13,643 nt of DNA from JBGSYN01 sp964412385. Lineage in GTDB: Bacteria > Pseudomonadota > Alphaproteobacteria > Geminicoccales > Geminicoccaceae. Shown here in pieces: positions 1 through 7,049 of the stretch. The stretch spans positions 1-13,643 of the forward strand of contig CAYPOV010000105.1 of NCBI GenBank assembly GCA_964412385.1, written 5' to 3'. Under the pieces are notes generated by a model. The model saw only the letters and a list, made by a program, of their open reading frames with translations, searched no databases and was not told the DNA's origin. A program made the translations under genes and the position numbers. Numbering within the stretch: the first letter of the stretch is position 1; every line of letters starts with the position of its first letter.

Positions 1-1
1 G

Positions 2-892
2 GCCTCAACCATCCTCCTTGCTCGTGACAAGCCCGTCCTTGTGGCACCTGCTTTGAATCCCATGATGTGGCAGCATCCGGCGACCAAACGAAACCTCAGG
101 ACGCTCTTGGATGATGGAACCGTCACGGTCGGCCCGGGTGCCGGCGATATGGCATGCGGTGAGATTGGCGACGGTAGAATGGCCGAACCTTTTCAGATCC
201 TCGAAGCCATGGATCGCTGCCTGTCCAATTCCGATCGGCCTCTCGAGGGCTTGCGCGCTCTCGTGACCAGCGGACCAACCCACGAAGCGATCGATCCCGT
301 CCGGTTTATCGCCAATGCGTCCTCGGGCAAGCAGGGCCATGCCATTGCAGCCGAGTTGGCAGAAGCAGGTGCCAATGTAACTCTCGTCAGCGGTCCGACG
401 GCACTTGCTGATCCCAAGGGCATCGAGACCATCCACGTGACCTCAGCTCAGGATATGTATCAGGCGAGCGCCAACGCCCTACCGGTCGATATCGCCGTTT
501 TTGCAGCGGCAGTGGCGGATTGGCGGCCGAGACAAACCGCACAACAGAAACTCAAGAAGAGGTTAGAAGAGCGAATGACACTGGAGTTCGTCCGCAATCC
601 GGACATTTTGGCCGAGATCTCGACGCTTGACGAACTGCGCCCGAAATTGGTTATCGGCTTCGCTGCAGAAACCGAGGACCTTGTCGACAACGCACGTGCC
701 AAACTTGCGATTAAGCGTTGCGACTGGATCATTGCGAACGATGTCAATCCAAAAACAGGTGTGTTCGGAGGCAACAAGAACAGCGTGGCGATTGTCGAGC
801 AAGACCGCGTAGACCCATGGCCTGAACTCACTAAGGCCGAGGTAGCGCGGCGCTTGGTTGATCGCATCGCAGCACATTTTGGCCGCGAATGA
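2..892 (+). CDS. coaBC: Bifunctional phosphopantothenoylcysteine decarboxylase / phosphopantothenate-cysteine ligase CoaBC, 5'-truncated
   Basis: Makes 4'-phosphopantetheine for coenzyme A synthesis: the CoaB part joins cysteine to 4'-phosphopantothenate and the CoaC part decarboxylates the product with FMN. The reading frame is open from base 2, so the window cuts the gene. 296 residues are present and roughly 100 N-terminal residues of a ~400-residue family are missing. The visible CoaC end has PALNPMMW (the usual PxMN motif with Leu for Met, and the Asn kept, codon 56-58) and the decarboxylase motif MACGEIGDGRM with its catalytic Cys at 155-157. The CoaB domain follows with LVTSGPTHEAIDPVRFI, the glycine-rich SSGKQGHAIA, FAAAVADWRP and KLKK. 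The stop overlaps the dut start as ATGA at 889-892, which indicates translational coupling. Identification is secure. Internal start codons such as GTG 41 are not the true start. Confidence 0.96.
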   Translation, partial: ASTILLARDKPVLVAPALNPMMWQHPATKRNLRTLLDDGTVTVGPGAGDMACGEIGDGRMAEPFQILEAMDRCLSNSDRPLEGLRALVTSGPTHEAIDPVRFIANASSGKQGHAIAAELAEAGANVTLVSGPTALADPKGIETIHVTSAQDMYQASANALPVDIAVFAAAVADWRPRQTAQQKLKKRLEERMTLEFVRNPDILAEISTLDELRPKLVIGFAAETEDLVDNARAKLAIKRCDWIIANDVNPKTGVFGGNKNSVAIVEQDRVDPWPELTKAEVARRLVDRIAAHFGRE

Positions 893-1368
893 CTCAAGAC
901 GCGTTAAAGGTTCCGATAGCGGTCATGCCCCACGCGGAAGGGCTAGAACTCCCCAGCTATGCATCTCCGGGGGCTGCGGGAATGGATTTGAGAGCGGCGA
1001 TAGAAGGTGATCGTCCACTGGATCTTTCGCCGCTCGATCGCGTTCTGGTTCCAACAGGCATCAAGATATCCTTACCTAGATGTGTCGAGGCGCAAGTTCG
1101 TCCTCGTTCGGGACTGGCAGCCCGGCACGGTATTTCGGTGCTCAATAGTCCGGGCACCATCGATAGTGATTATCGTGGCGAGATTAAGGTGATCTTGATC
1201 AATCTGGGCCGCGAATATGTACATATTAAGCATGGTGATCGCATCGCGCAGCTGGTGGTGGCGCCCGTGCTGTCGGTGATCTGGCATACTGTCCTGGAAA
1301 ATACACTCGAGGAAACTACTCGAGGCGACGGAGGCTTCGGTTCAACAGGGATGGGACCGACTTTCTAA
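889..1368 (+). CDS. dut: Deoxyuridine 5'-triphosphate nucleotidohydrolase (dUTPase)
   Basis: Hydrolyses dUTP to dUMP and pyrophosphate, keeping uracil out of DNA and supplying dUMP for thymidylate synthesis. The protein is 159 residues, normal for the homotrimeric family. All five dUTPase motifs are present in order: SPGAAGMDLRA (residues 26-36), RPRSGLA (71-77), GTIDSDYRGE (89-98, with the catalytic Asp at 92), RIAQLVVAPV (118-127) and the C-terminal lid RGDGGFGSTG (145-154). The start ATG 889 overlaps the coaBC stop by 4 nt. The coaBC-dut order recurs in proteobacteria. Nothing is missing or unusual. Confidence 0.97.
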   Translation: MTQDALKVPIAVMPHAEGLELPSYASPGAAGMDLRAAIEGDRPLDLSPLDRVLVPTGIKISLPRCVEAQVRPRSGLAARHGISVLNSPGTIDSDYRGEIKVILINLGREYVHIKHGDRIAQLVVAPVLSVIWHTVLENTLEETTRGDGGFGSTGMGPTF

Positions 1369-1389
1369 TGAACCTCAAGTCGTTGGCAT

Positions 1390-1393
1390 GGAG
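1390..1393 (+). promoter_or_regulatory. Ribosome binding site that sets the Rrf2 regulator start
   Basis: GGAG lies 6 nt before ATG 1400, which is ideal spacing. It overlaps the alternative in-frame ATG at 1388, so the downstream ATG is preferred. Confidence 0.6.
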
Positions 1394-1399
1394 TACGCA

Positions 1400-1852
1400 A
1401 TGTTGAAGCCGTCGAAGAAACTGGCGCTGGCTTTAGAAGCGGTTGTGGATATTGCCTACCATGGCGGAGCTGATCCGGTCCAAAGCCAAGACATCGCGCG
1501 GCGTCTGGGCCTGCCACGCCGATATCTCGAACAGGTCATGCAACAGCTTGTACGATCCGGAATCTTGCGCGGGATGCGAGGACCGCGAGGTGGCTACCGG
1601 CTGGCACGCGAGCGACGGCGTATCACCGTGGCCGATGTTGTGCATACGGTAAGCACAAGTGATGAGCTGGATGTCGACACCGTCGTCTCCGATTCGCAGA
1701 TCGGTAGGGCGGTCATGCGCCCTTTCTGGAGCAAGCTCGAAGAAGACCTGATTGCTCGTTTAGCTGAAGTGACAATCGAGGATTTGTGCTCACGCGCTGA
1801 AAGCGAAGACATTCGCAGTGAGTCGGCAATTAGCGCGGATTTCGTCATCTAA
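1400..1852 (+). CDS. Rrf2-family winged-helix transcriptional regulator without an Fe-S cysteine cluster
   Basis: DNA-binding regulator of the Rrf2/IscR/CymR family, 150 residues from ATG 1400; a start at ATG 1388 would add four residues. The N-terminal winged helix spans about residues 5-75: KKLALALEAVVDIAYHGG, then the recognition part IARRLGLPRRYLEQVMQQLVRSGIL and the wing GMRGPRGGYRLAR. The dimer helix follows at about 105-130. IscR-type members bind an Fe-S cluster through three clustered cysteines at about residues 90-110. Here that segment (SDELDVDTVVSDSQIGRA) has none, and the only Cys is residue 130. This protein therefore probably does not sense through a cluster of the IscR type. 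It starts 31 nt after dut and is followed by a cysteine synthase gene. CymR, a member of the same family, controls cysteine metabolism, so a role in sulfur control is a reasonable inference and not shown. Confidence 0.88.
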   Translation: MLKPSKKLALALEAVVDIAYHGGADPVQSQDIARRLGLPRRYLEQVMQQLVRSGILRGMRGPRGGYRLARERRRITVADVVHTVSTSDELDVDTVVSDSQIGRAVMRPFWSKLEEDLIARLAEVTIEDLCSRAESEDIRSESAISADFVI

Positions 1853-1892
1853 CGATTGCTTATTTCAATATTCGTCAACGATTGGCGATTGG
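1853..1892 (+). repeat. Three CGATTG copies upstream of the cysteine synthase gene
   Basis: CGATTG occurs at 1853-1858, 1879-1884 and 1886-1891. The last two form a tandem CGATTGG repeat (1879-1892). They lie between the Rrf2 regulator stop and the cysK start and could be half-sites for a regulator, but chance is possible for 6-mers. Confidence 0.3.
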
Positions 1893-1923
1893 CGCACCAA
1901 GCGGGGCGCGCTATTTATCACGG

Positions 1924-2916
1924 ATGGACAGTGTAGATCATATCGGGGTGCCGAGACCTGGAAGCCGAGGGGCTCAAGGGGAGGGACGGATCTTTGATAG
2001 TATTTGTGATACGATCGGCAGCACACCGCTTGTTCGTCTCAAAAGATTGCCGAACCATCATGGTGCCGGCGCTGAGATCCTAGCCAAACTTGAGTTCTTC
2101 AACCCTCTCTCTTCGGTCAAAGACCGAATTGCTCTGTCCATGGTGGAGGCTGCGGAACGCGCGGGGAGGCTCCATTCCGATAGTGTTATCGTCGAGCCCA
2201 CGTCCGGGAACACCGGCATCGCACTGGCTTTTGTGTGCGCCGCCAAGGGCTATCGCCTGATCCTTACCATGCCGGAGAGCATGTCGATGGAACGGCGCAA
2301 CATGTTGAAGCTCCTGGGTGCAGAGCTGGAATTGACGCCTGCCCACCACGGTATGCAAGGTGCTATTCGGACAGCGGAAGAACGGGTGCATTCCGACCCT
2401 AACGCAATTATGCTTCAGCAATTCGAGAACCCTGCGAACCCCGCCATTCATCGAAGGGCTACGGGGGAAGAAATCTGGCGCGATACGGCCGGCAAAGTCG
2501 ATGTTCTAGTATCGACTGTCGGGACCGGCGGGACATTGACAGGCTGTTCCCAAATCCTTCGCGAATACAATCCCGGGATCAGAGTAGTTGCGGTCGAACC
2601 GGAGGACAGCCCCGTGCTATCGGGAGGGCGCCCAGGCAATCACAACATTCAGGGAATTGGTGCGGGCTTCATTCCCAAGATACTCGACGTCGGGCTGATC
2701 GACGAAGTCGTGCGGATCGGCAATGAGACAGCCTTCACGACAGCACGAGCCCTTGCTGCGCGCGAGGGCATTCCAGGAGGCATCTCCAGTGGTGCTGCGG
2801 TTGCCGCCGCATTGGAGGTTGGCGCAAGGCTGGAAATGGCAGACAAAACGATTGTCGTTATCCTCGCCTCTTGTGCCGAGCGCTATCTCTCGACAGAGCT
2901 TTTTTCGAAACTCTGA
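1924..2916 (+). CDS. cysK: PLP-dependent cysteine synthase (O-acetylserine sulfhydrylase, CysK/CysM family)
   Basis: Forms L-cysteine from O-acetylserine and sulfide using pyridoxal phosphate. It is 330 residues from ATG 1924. A TTG at 1882 would give 344. Signatures are TIGSTPLVRL (residues 30-39), the PLP lysine K66 in NPLSSVKDR, the substrate loop PTSGNTGIALA, the phosphate-binding GTGGTLTG, IQGIGAGFIP, and the C-terminal GGISSGAA with the Ser that contacts the PLP ring nitrogen. The homologous part begins at residue 23 (IFDSICDTIGSTPL), so the first ~22 residues are an extension of doubtful reality. A strong purine-rich site (1976-1985) sits just before residue 23, which is an ATC codon. 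The gene follows the Rrf2 regulator at 71 nt. CysK versus CysM, or use of another sulfur donor, cannot be settled by eye. Confidence 0.9.
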   Translation: MDSVDHIGVPRPGSRGAQGEGRIFDSICDTIGSTPLVRLKRLPNHHGAGAEILAKLEFFNPLSSVKDRIALSMVEAAERAGRLHSDSVIVEPTSGNTGIALAFVCAAKGYRLILTMPESMSMERRNMLKLLGAELELTPAHHGMQGAIRTAEERVHSDPNAIMLQQFENPANPAIHRRATGEEIWRDTAGKVDVLVSTVGTGGTLTGCSQILREYNPGIRVVAVEPEDSPVLSGGRPGNHNIQGIGAGFIPKILDVGLIDEVVRIGNETAFTTARALAAREGIPGGISSGAAVAAALEVGARLEMADKTIVVILASCAERYLSTELFSKL

Positions 2917-2937
2917 GAATCACTCAATTCGAGACTA

Positions 2938-2952
2938 TGCTGCATTGCAGCA
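2938..2952. repeat. Short perfect inverted repeat between cysK and the permease gene
   Basis: TGCTGC and GCAGCA are separated by ATT. It lies in the 127 bp gap 2917-3043 and is not followed by a T-run, so it does not look like an intrinsic terminator. It could be an operator or a weak hairpin. No convincing promoter hexamers were found in the gap. Confidence 0.35.
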
Positions 2953-3043
2953 ATGTGAATGTGATGGGCGACGTCTGCAGGAATTGCGCTTATCTAACTT
3001 ACTGCAATCGTTAAGCTTCTTTATCGATATCGTTTGAACCCTA

Positions 3044-3982
3044 ATGACGACACTGGTGCGCCCGTTTCCAGCCGAGGCTAATGTCCTTCGTGGCATAGCC
3101 CTTGCCCTCAGTGCCTACGCGGCATTTGCTGCAGGCGACGTTTTGGTCAAACTCATGACCTCCGGTTATTCGGTTTTCCAGATCGGCGCCACGGTCGCTC
3201 TTTTCGGCTACTTCCCTGTCCTCCTTCTCACGTTTGATAACGGTGGAGCACGTGCGCTCATTCCAACCAAGCCTAGGCTTGTTATGCTGCGTGGGATCCT
3301 CGGTGTGATGGCTGCGCTTTGTGCGTGGAATGCTTTCAGCAGAATTCCGTTAGCGGATGTCTACACACTGCTCTTCACCGTACCGGTCATCGTCACCGTC
3401 ATGTCGCCCTATGTCCTTGGCGAGGAAGTCGGATGGCGGCGGCTAACGGCTGCTCTTGTCGGATTTCTTGGGGTCATGGTGATGATCGGGCCCAAGTTTC
3501 AGGAGTTTGCAGTCGGGCACCTGCTTGCCGGCTGCGCCGCCCTGTTTGCGTCTTTCGGATTCATGGTTCTCAAGAAAATCGGGCCCAACGAGAAAAGCGC
3601 CGCCATCATTTCGACCAATCTCTTGATCATGATTGCCGTGTGCGCGAGCTTCGGCGGTGCTGAGATGATCCTGCCGACACCCGGCGATTTCACCAAGATG
3701 GCATTAGCGGGTTTGCTGATGGGTTTCGGGCAAGCTGGAATGGTGTTTGCCACACGGCAAGCGCCTGCCGTCGTCGTGGCTCCCTTTCAGTACACATCAA
3801 TGTTCTGGGGTGTGTTCTACGGTTACTTCGTATTCGGCGACCATCCCACCGTCTCGATGGGTCTGGGGATGGTTCTGGTCGTTGGCAGCGGTCTCTATAT
3901 TCTTTGGCGCGAAATGGTTCGCAGCCGTCTCGCAACGGTTGCCGCCCGCGGCGAGGTGCCCGCTCGCGTCGCACGTATCTAG
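3044..3982 (+). CDS. EamA/DMT-superfamily inner-membrane transporter
   Basis: Multi-spanning inner-membrane permease of the drug/metabolite transporter superfamily, 312 residues. The hydrophobic pattern fits about ten transmembrane segments in two EamA repeats. The first runs from about residue 15 (LRGIALALSAYAAFAAGDVLVKL) to about 145 (ALVGFLGVMVMIGPKF). The second begins at about 155 (HLLAGCAALFASFGFMVLKKIG) and ends near residue 290 (GMVLVVGSGLYILWREM), with a basic cytoplasmic tail. Short positively charged loops support the topology. The substrate cannot be read from the sequence, since family members move amino acids, nucleotide derivatives, S-adenosylmethionine and other metabolites. 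ATG 3044 has no clear Shine-Dalgarno site but fits the family start. The gene lies 39 nt before an alpha/beta hydrolase gene on the same strand, probably cotranscribed. Confidence 0.9.
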   Translation: MTTLVRPFPAEANVLRGIALALSAYAAFAAGDVLVKLMTSGYSVFQIGATVALFGYFPVLLLTFDNGGARALIPTKPRLVMLRGILGVMAALCAWNAFSRIPLADVYTLLFTVPVIVTVMSPYVLGEEVGWRRLTAALVGFLGVMVMIGPKFQEFAVGHLLAGCAALFASFGFMVLKKIGPNEKSAAIISTNLLIMIAVCASFGGAEMILPTPGDFTKMALAGLLMGFGQAGMVFATRQAPAVVVAPFQYTSMFWGVFYGYFVFGDHPTVSMGLGMVLVVGSGLYILWREMVRSRLATVAARGEVPARVARI

Positions 3983-4021
3983 CGCTGTAATCATACTTGA
4001 AAGAGTTTGGGATTATGAGCA

Positions 4022-4882
4022 ATGCTAGAGCAACGCCTCACGATTGATGATGAGGTCGGTCCTCTCGAACTCACCTATCTCGAGTGGCCGCACTCATCGC
4101 CGGACGACATAATCCTATGCGTTCATGGTCTGACCAGAAACGCACATGACTTCGAAACGTTAGCGGAGAGACTGGCAAGCCGCTATCGGATCCTTTCGGT
4201 CAACTTGCCCGGGCGCGGCGGAAGCGGCTGGCTTGAAGACGCCAATCGATATGTCGTACCCAACTATGTTGGTCACATGATGAAGTTTATGGCCGCTCTT
4301 GACCTTCACAAGATAAGTTGGATCGGCACGTCCCTAGGGGGGATCATCGGCATGATAGTGGCCTCCGTCGAGGCCACACCGATCCATCGCCTGGTCTTGA
4401 ATGATGTTGGCGGTTTCATCTCGAAAGACGCCATGGGCGGTATTGTCGAGTACCTTAAGCTCAGTCCCAGCTTTGCAACACTCGACGAGGCCGAGCAGCA
4501 TCTTCGCGAGATCCATGCAGCATTCGGAACCCTTGAAGATGCACAATGGCGGCGGCTCGCGGAGAAGAGTGTGAGGCAAGAGAATGGCCGCTTTAAGCTC
4601 CACTACGATCCTGCCATCGTAGAGCCTTTCAAGGAGTTTTCGGCAGAGGATGTCGAGCTTTGGCAGTTCTATACCGCCATCACATGCCCGGTCCTCCTGC
4701 TTCATGGCATCGAGAGTGATCTCTTAAGCCAAGAAACGGCCAAGAAAATGACCAAAACGGGACCCAAAGCGACGCTAATTGATTACGCCGATGCCGGTCA
4801 CGCTCCGTCATTGATGGTCGAGGAACAGATTAGCGATATTGACGCTTGGCTCGCTGGGACACCGGTTCCGGACCAGCCATAG
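4022..4882 (+). CDS. Alpha/beta-hydrolase fold protein, substrate unknown
   Basis: Serine hydrolase of the alpha/beta-hydrolase fold, 286 residues, with no signal peptide visible and hence probably cytoplasmic. The oxyanion-hole region CVHGLTRNAHDFE is at residues 33-45. The nucleophile elbow GTSLGG gives Ser104. The acid is most likely Asp233 in LLLHGIESDLLS and the base His260 in DAGHAPSLM. Residues 132-215 form the cap. The overall pattern resembles esterases and C-C bond hydrolases but does not fix a substrate. GGGA at 4009-4012 lies 9 nt before the ATG. The stop is only 4 nt from the stop of the convergent hemB gene. Position after a metabolite permease gene raises the possibility of uptake and hydrolysis of one compound, which is inference only. 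Confidence 0.88.
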   Translation: MLEQRLTIDDEVGPLELTYLEWPHSSPDDIILCVHGLTRNAHDFETLAERLASRYRILSVNLPGRGGSGWLEDANRYVVPNYVGHMMKFMAALDLHKISWIGTSLGGIIGMIVASVEATPIHRLVLNDVGGFISKDAMGGIVEYLKLSPSFATLDEAEQHLREIHAAFGTLEDAQWRRLAEKSVRQENGRFKLHYDPAIVEPFKEFSAEDVELWQFYTAITCPVLLLHGIESDLLSQETAKKMTKTGPKATLIDYADAGHAPSLMVEEQISDIDAWLAGTPVPDQP

Positions 4883-4886
4883 GCAG

Positions 4887-5906
4887 TCATCGAAGCCGTT
4901 CTGCAGTCTCGAGTGCTGCATAGGTCAAGACGGCATCGGCGCCGGCGCGCTTGAAGGCGACCAAGGTCTCATTCATGACCATGTCACCGTCCAACCAGCC
5001 GCGTTCGGCCGCTGCCTTCACCATGCCGTACTCGCCGCTCACGTGGTAAGCGAGGACCGGCACACCGAACGCTTCCTTCACCCGCCAAACAATGTCCAGG
5101 TAATGCACACCCGGCTTGACCATCACCATGTCTGCCCCTTGCGAGATATCGGCTGCGACTTCATGCAAAGCTTCGTCGCCATTGGCAGGATCAAGCTGAT
5201 AGGTTTTCTTGTCGGCGGCCCCAAGGTTCATTGCCGAGCCGACCGCTTCACGAAATGGCCCATAGAGTGCTGAGGCATATTTGGCTGCATAGGCCAGAAT
5301 CATGGTGTCTTGGAGGCGGGCATCGTCAAGGCAATGGCGGATGGCGCCAATGCGACCGTCCATCATGTCCGAAGGCGCAACGATATCGCATCCCGCTGCT
5401 GCGAGCGCTTGAGCTTGTCGACAAAGCGCGTGGATCGTTTCGTCGTTGATAATCTTGCCGTCACGCAGGATGCCGTCCTGGCCATGGGTGGTGTACGGGT
5501 CGAGTGCTACATCGCCAATCACGCCGATTTCCGGAACCTCGGCTTTGAGTGATTTGATGGCTCGGGCCATGAGATTGTTCTCGCGCCAGGCTTCATCGCC
5601 TTCCACCGTTTTCAAGTGATCATCGATGACCGGAAATAGGGCTATTGCCGGAATGCCGAGTTTGGCGCTTCGTTCGGCCTCCGCGACCAATCGATCAATT
5701 GATAATCTGGAAACGCCAGGCATCGCGCCGACGGGACTATCAATACCAGCGCCCTCGGTGACAAAAAGTGGCTGAATCAAGTCGCTGGCGGATAGCCTGC
5801 TCTCGGCGACGAGGGCACGGCTCCAAGGATGTTGCCGCAATCGTCGCGGGCGTTTCCGCGGGAATTGCGACGCACTATGACCAAGTTCGAAAGCCGATCG
5901 AACCAA
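4887..5906 (-). CDS. hemB: Delta-aminolevulinic acid dehydratase (porphobilinogen synthase), non-zinc active-site type
   Basis: Condenses two 5-aminolevulinate molecules to porphobilinogen in tetrapyrrole synthesis. It is 339 residues from TTG 5906. The Schiff-base lysines are K209 in AYAAKYASALYGPFREA and K264 in MVMVKPGVHYLD. The metal region reads GDVALDPYTTHGQDG (131-145). The three cysteines of zinc enzymes are replaced by Ala134, Asp136 and Asp144, as in the magnesium-responsive enzymes of Pseudomonas and Bradyrhizobium. The allosteric-site motif RGWLDGDMVMNETL is also present. Start choice: an in-frame stop lies upstream at 5925-5927, no ATG or GTG lies in frame near the family start, and AGGGAG (5913-5918) precedes TTG 5906 by 6 nt. 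This gives an N-terminal arm of about 15 residues before FPRKRPRRLR. It is divergent from the neighbouring HIBYL-CoA hydrolase gene. Confidence 0.96.
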   Translation of the reverse strand: MVRSAFELGHSASQFPRKRPRRLRQHPWSRALVAESRLSASDLIQPLFVTEGAGIDSPVGAMPGVSRLSIDRLVAEAERSAKLGIPAIALFPVIDDHLKTVEGDEAWRENNLMARAIKSLKAEVPEIGVIGDVALDPYTTHGQDGILRDGKIINDETIHALCRQAQALAAAGCDIVAPSDMMDGRIGAIRHCLDDARLQDTMILAYAAKYASALYGPFREAVGSAMNLGAADKKTYQLDPANGDEALHEVAADISQGADMVMVKPGVHYLDIVWRVKEAFGVPVLAYHVSGEYGMVKAAAERGWLDGDMVMNETLVAFKRAGADAVLTYAALETAERLR

Positions 5907-5912
5907 AAGAAA

Positions 5913-5918
5913 CTCCCT
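5913..5918 (-). promoter_or_regulatory. Ribosome binding site that supports the hemB TTG start
   Basis: On the minus strand AGGGAG is followed by 6 nt and then TTG at 5906. No other in-frame start codon has comparable support, so hemB probably initiates at TTG. Confidence 0.6.
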
Positions 5919-5984
5919 GCCTCTTCATTGCGATGCGATATCAATCTGATCTAGCCAAGAGCAAGGCGAGGAGCAACGGCGGAC

Positions 5985-7049
5985 ATGCCATTAATGATTG
6001 AAGATTCGGATCGCACGCTGGCGCACGAAGAAAACGGCGTCGGAACGTTTACGCTTAACCGGCCCAAAGCGCTCAATGCATTGACGCTACCGATGGTCTT
6101 GGCAATTTCAGAGCGGCTCAAGCAATGGAAGGATGACGATTCCATTCGCTGTGTGGTCATCAATTCGGTTCCAGGCCGGGCTTTTTGTGCCGGCGGTGAC
6201 ATACGTGCCGCATGGAAAACTGCCAAAGAAAAGGGCTCTGCCGAAGCCGTCAGATTTCTTTGGCATGAATACCGAATGAATTGGCGAATTGCCGAGTTCC
6301 CCAAGCCCTATATCGCCTTGCTCGATGGAATCACCATGGGCGGGGGGGCAGGTCTCTCCGTGCACGGCCGCTACCGTGTTGTTACGGAGAACACAACCTT
6401 TGCCATGCCCGAGACCGGGATCGGCTTCTTTCCGGATGTCGGCGGTTCTTATTTCTTGTCGCGAATGCCTCGCGCGATTGGAAGGTATTTGGGCCTCACG
6501 GGAACGACGATTAATGCCGGCGACTGTATGGCGACAGGAATTGGCACACACTTCATTCCCTCGGATCGGCTGGCATCGCTGATGCATTGCCTAGATGCAG
6601 GAAATGTAGACGCCGGACAATGCCTAGACGATCACGGGTCCAGTTCGCCAGAGTCGCCCCTTGCCCGCAATTTCGATCATATGGAAAAGATCTTTAGTGC
6701 GGGGTCACTTGACGAGGTCATGGAGCATCTTCGAACGGATGAATCGGATTTTGCGAGGCAGATGCTCGAAATTCTTAGTTCCCGATCACCACTCTCACTG
6801 CGAGTTGTCTGGGAAGAACTTGAGAGGGGCCGCACCATGCCGCTCAGCTCATGCCTACGCATGGAGTATGATATGGTAAGCCGTTTTTTCGAGAGGTCGG
6901 ATTTTTTCGAGGGCGTTCGCGCGCTGCTCGTCGATAAGGATAAACAGCCCGCGTGGCAGCACAGGAGTATTCGCGAGGTTTCGAACGACACTGTGCTGTG
7001 GTATTTTGAGAATAGCGCCGGAGGCCCCTTGCTATTGGATTGGGACTAG
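5985..7049 (+). CDS. 3-Hydroxyisobutyryl-CoA hydrolase (HIBCH type, enoyl-CoA hydratase/isomerase superfamily)
   Basis: Likely hydrolyses 3-hydroxyisobutyryl-CoA to 3-hydroxyisobutyrate and CoA in valine breakdown. The length of 354 residues matches the hydrolase branch; simple enoyl-CoA hydratases are about 260. Crotonase-fold motifs: LNRPKALNALT (24-34), FCAGGDIRA (67-75, one side of the oxyanion hole), GITMGGGAGLSVHGRYRV (115-132, the other side), and MPETGIGFFPDVGGSYFLSR (141-160), with Glu143 and Asp151 at the catalytic positions of this branch. The C-terminal FFEGVRALLVDKDKQPAW (about 318-335) is the HIBCH-specific tail. GAGGAG (5968-5973) lies 11 nt before ATG 5985. Met4 (5994) is an alternative start. 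No other valine-pathway gene is in view. A broad annotation as enoyl-CoA hydratase/isomerase would be too general. Confidence 0.9.
   Translation: MPLMIEDSDRTLAHEENGVGTFTLNRPKALNALTLPMVLAISERLKQWKDDDSIRCVVINSVPGRAFCAGGDIRAAWKTAKEKGSAEAVRFLWHEYRMNWRIAEFPKPYIALLDGITMGGGAGLSVHGRYRVVTENTTFAMPETGIGFFPDVGGSYFLSRMPRAIGRYLGLTGTTINAGDCMATGIGTHFIPSDRLASLMHCLDAGNVDAGQCLDDHGSSSPESPLARNFDHMEKIFSAGSLDEVMEHLRTDESDFARQMLEILSSRSPLSLRVVWEELERGRTMPLSSCLRMEYDMVSRFFERSDFFEGVRALLVDKDKQPAWQHRSIREVSNDTVLWYFENSAGGPLLLDWD

Noticed and set aside
1388..1399. Earlier ATG for the Rrf2 regulator
   Set aside because: The GGAG ribosome binding site overlaps this ATG and is ideally spaced for ATG 1400. The four extra residues have no family support.
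4839..5552. Several plus-strand ORFs of 72-144 codons opposite hemB
   Set aside because: All lie antisense to a complete hemB gene and show no domain or ribosome binding site.
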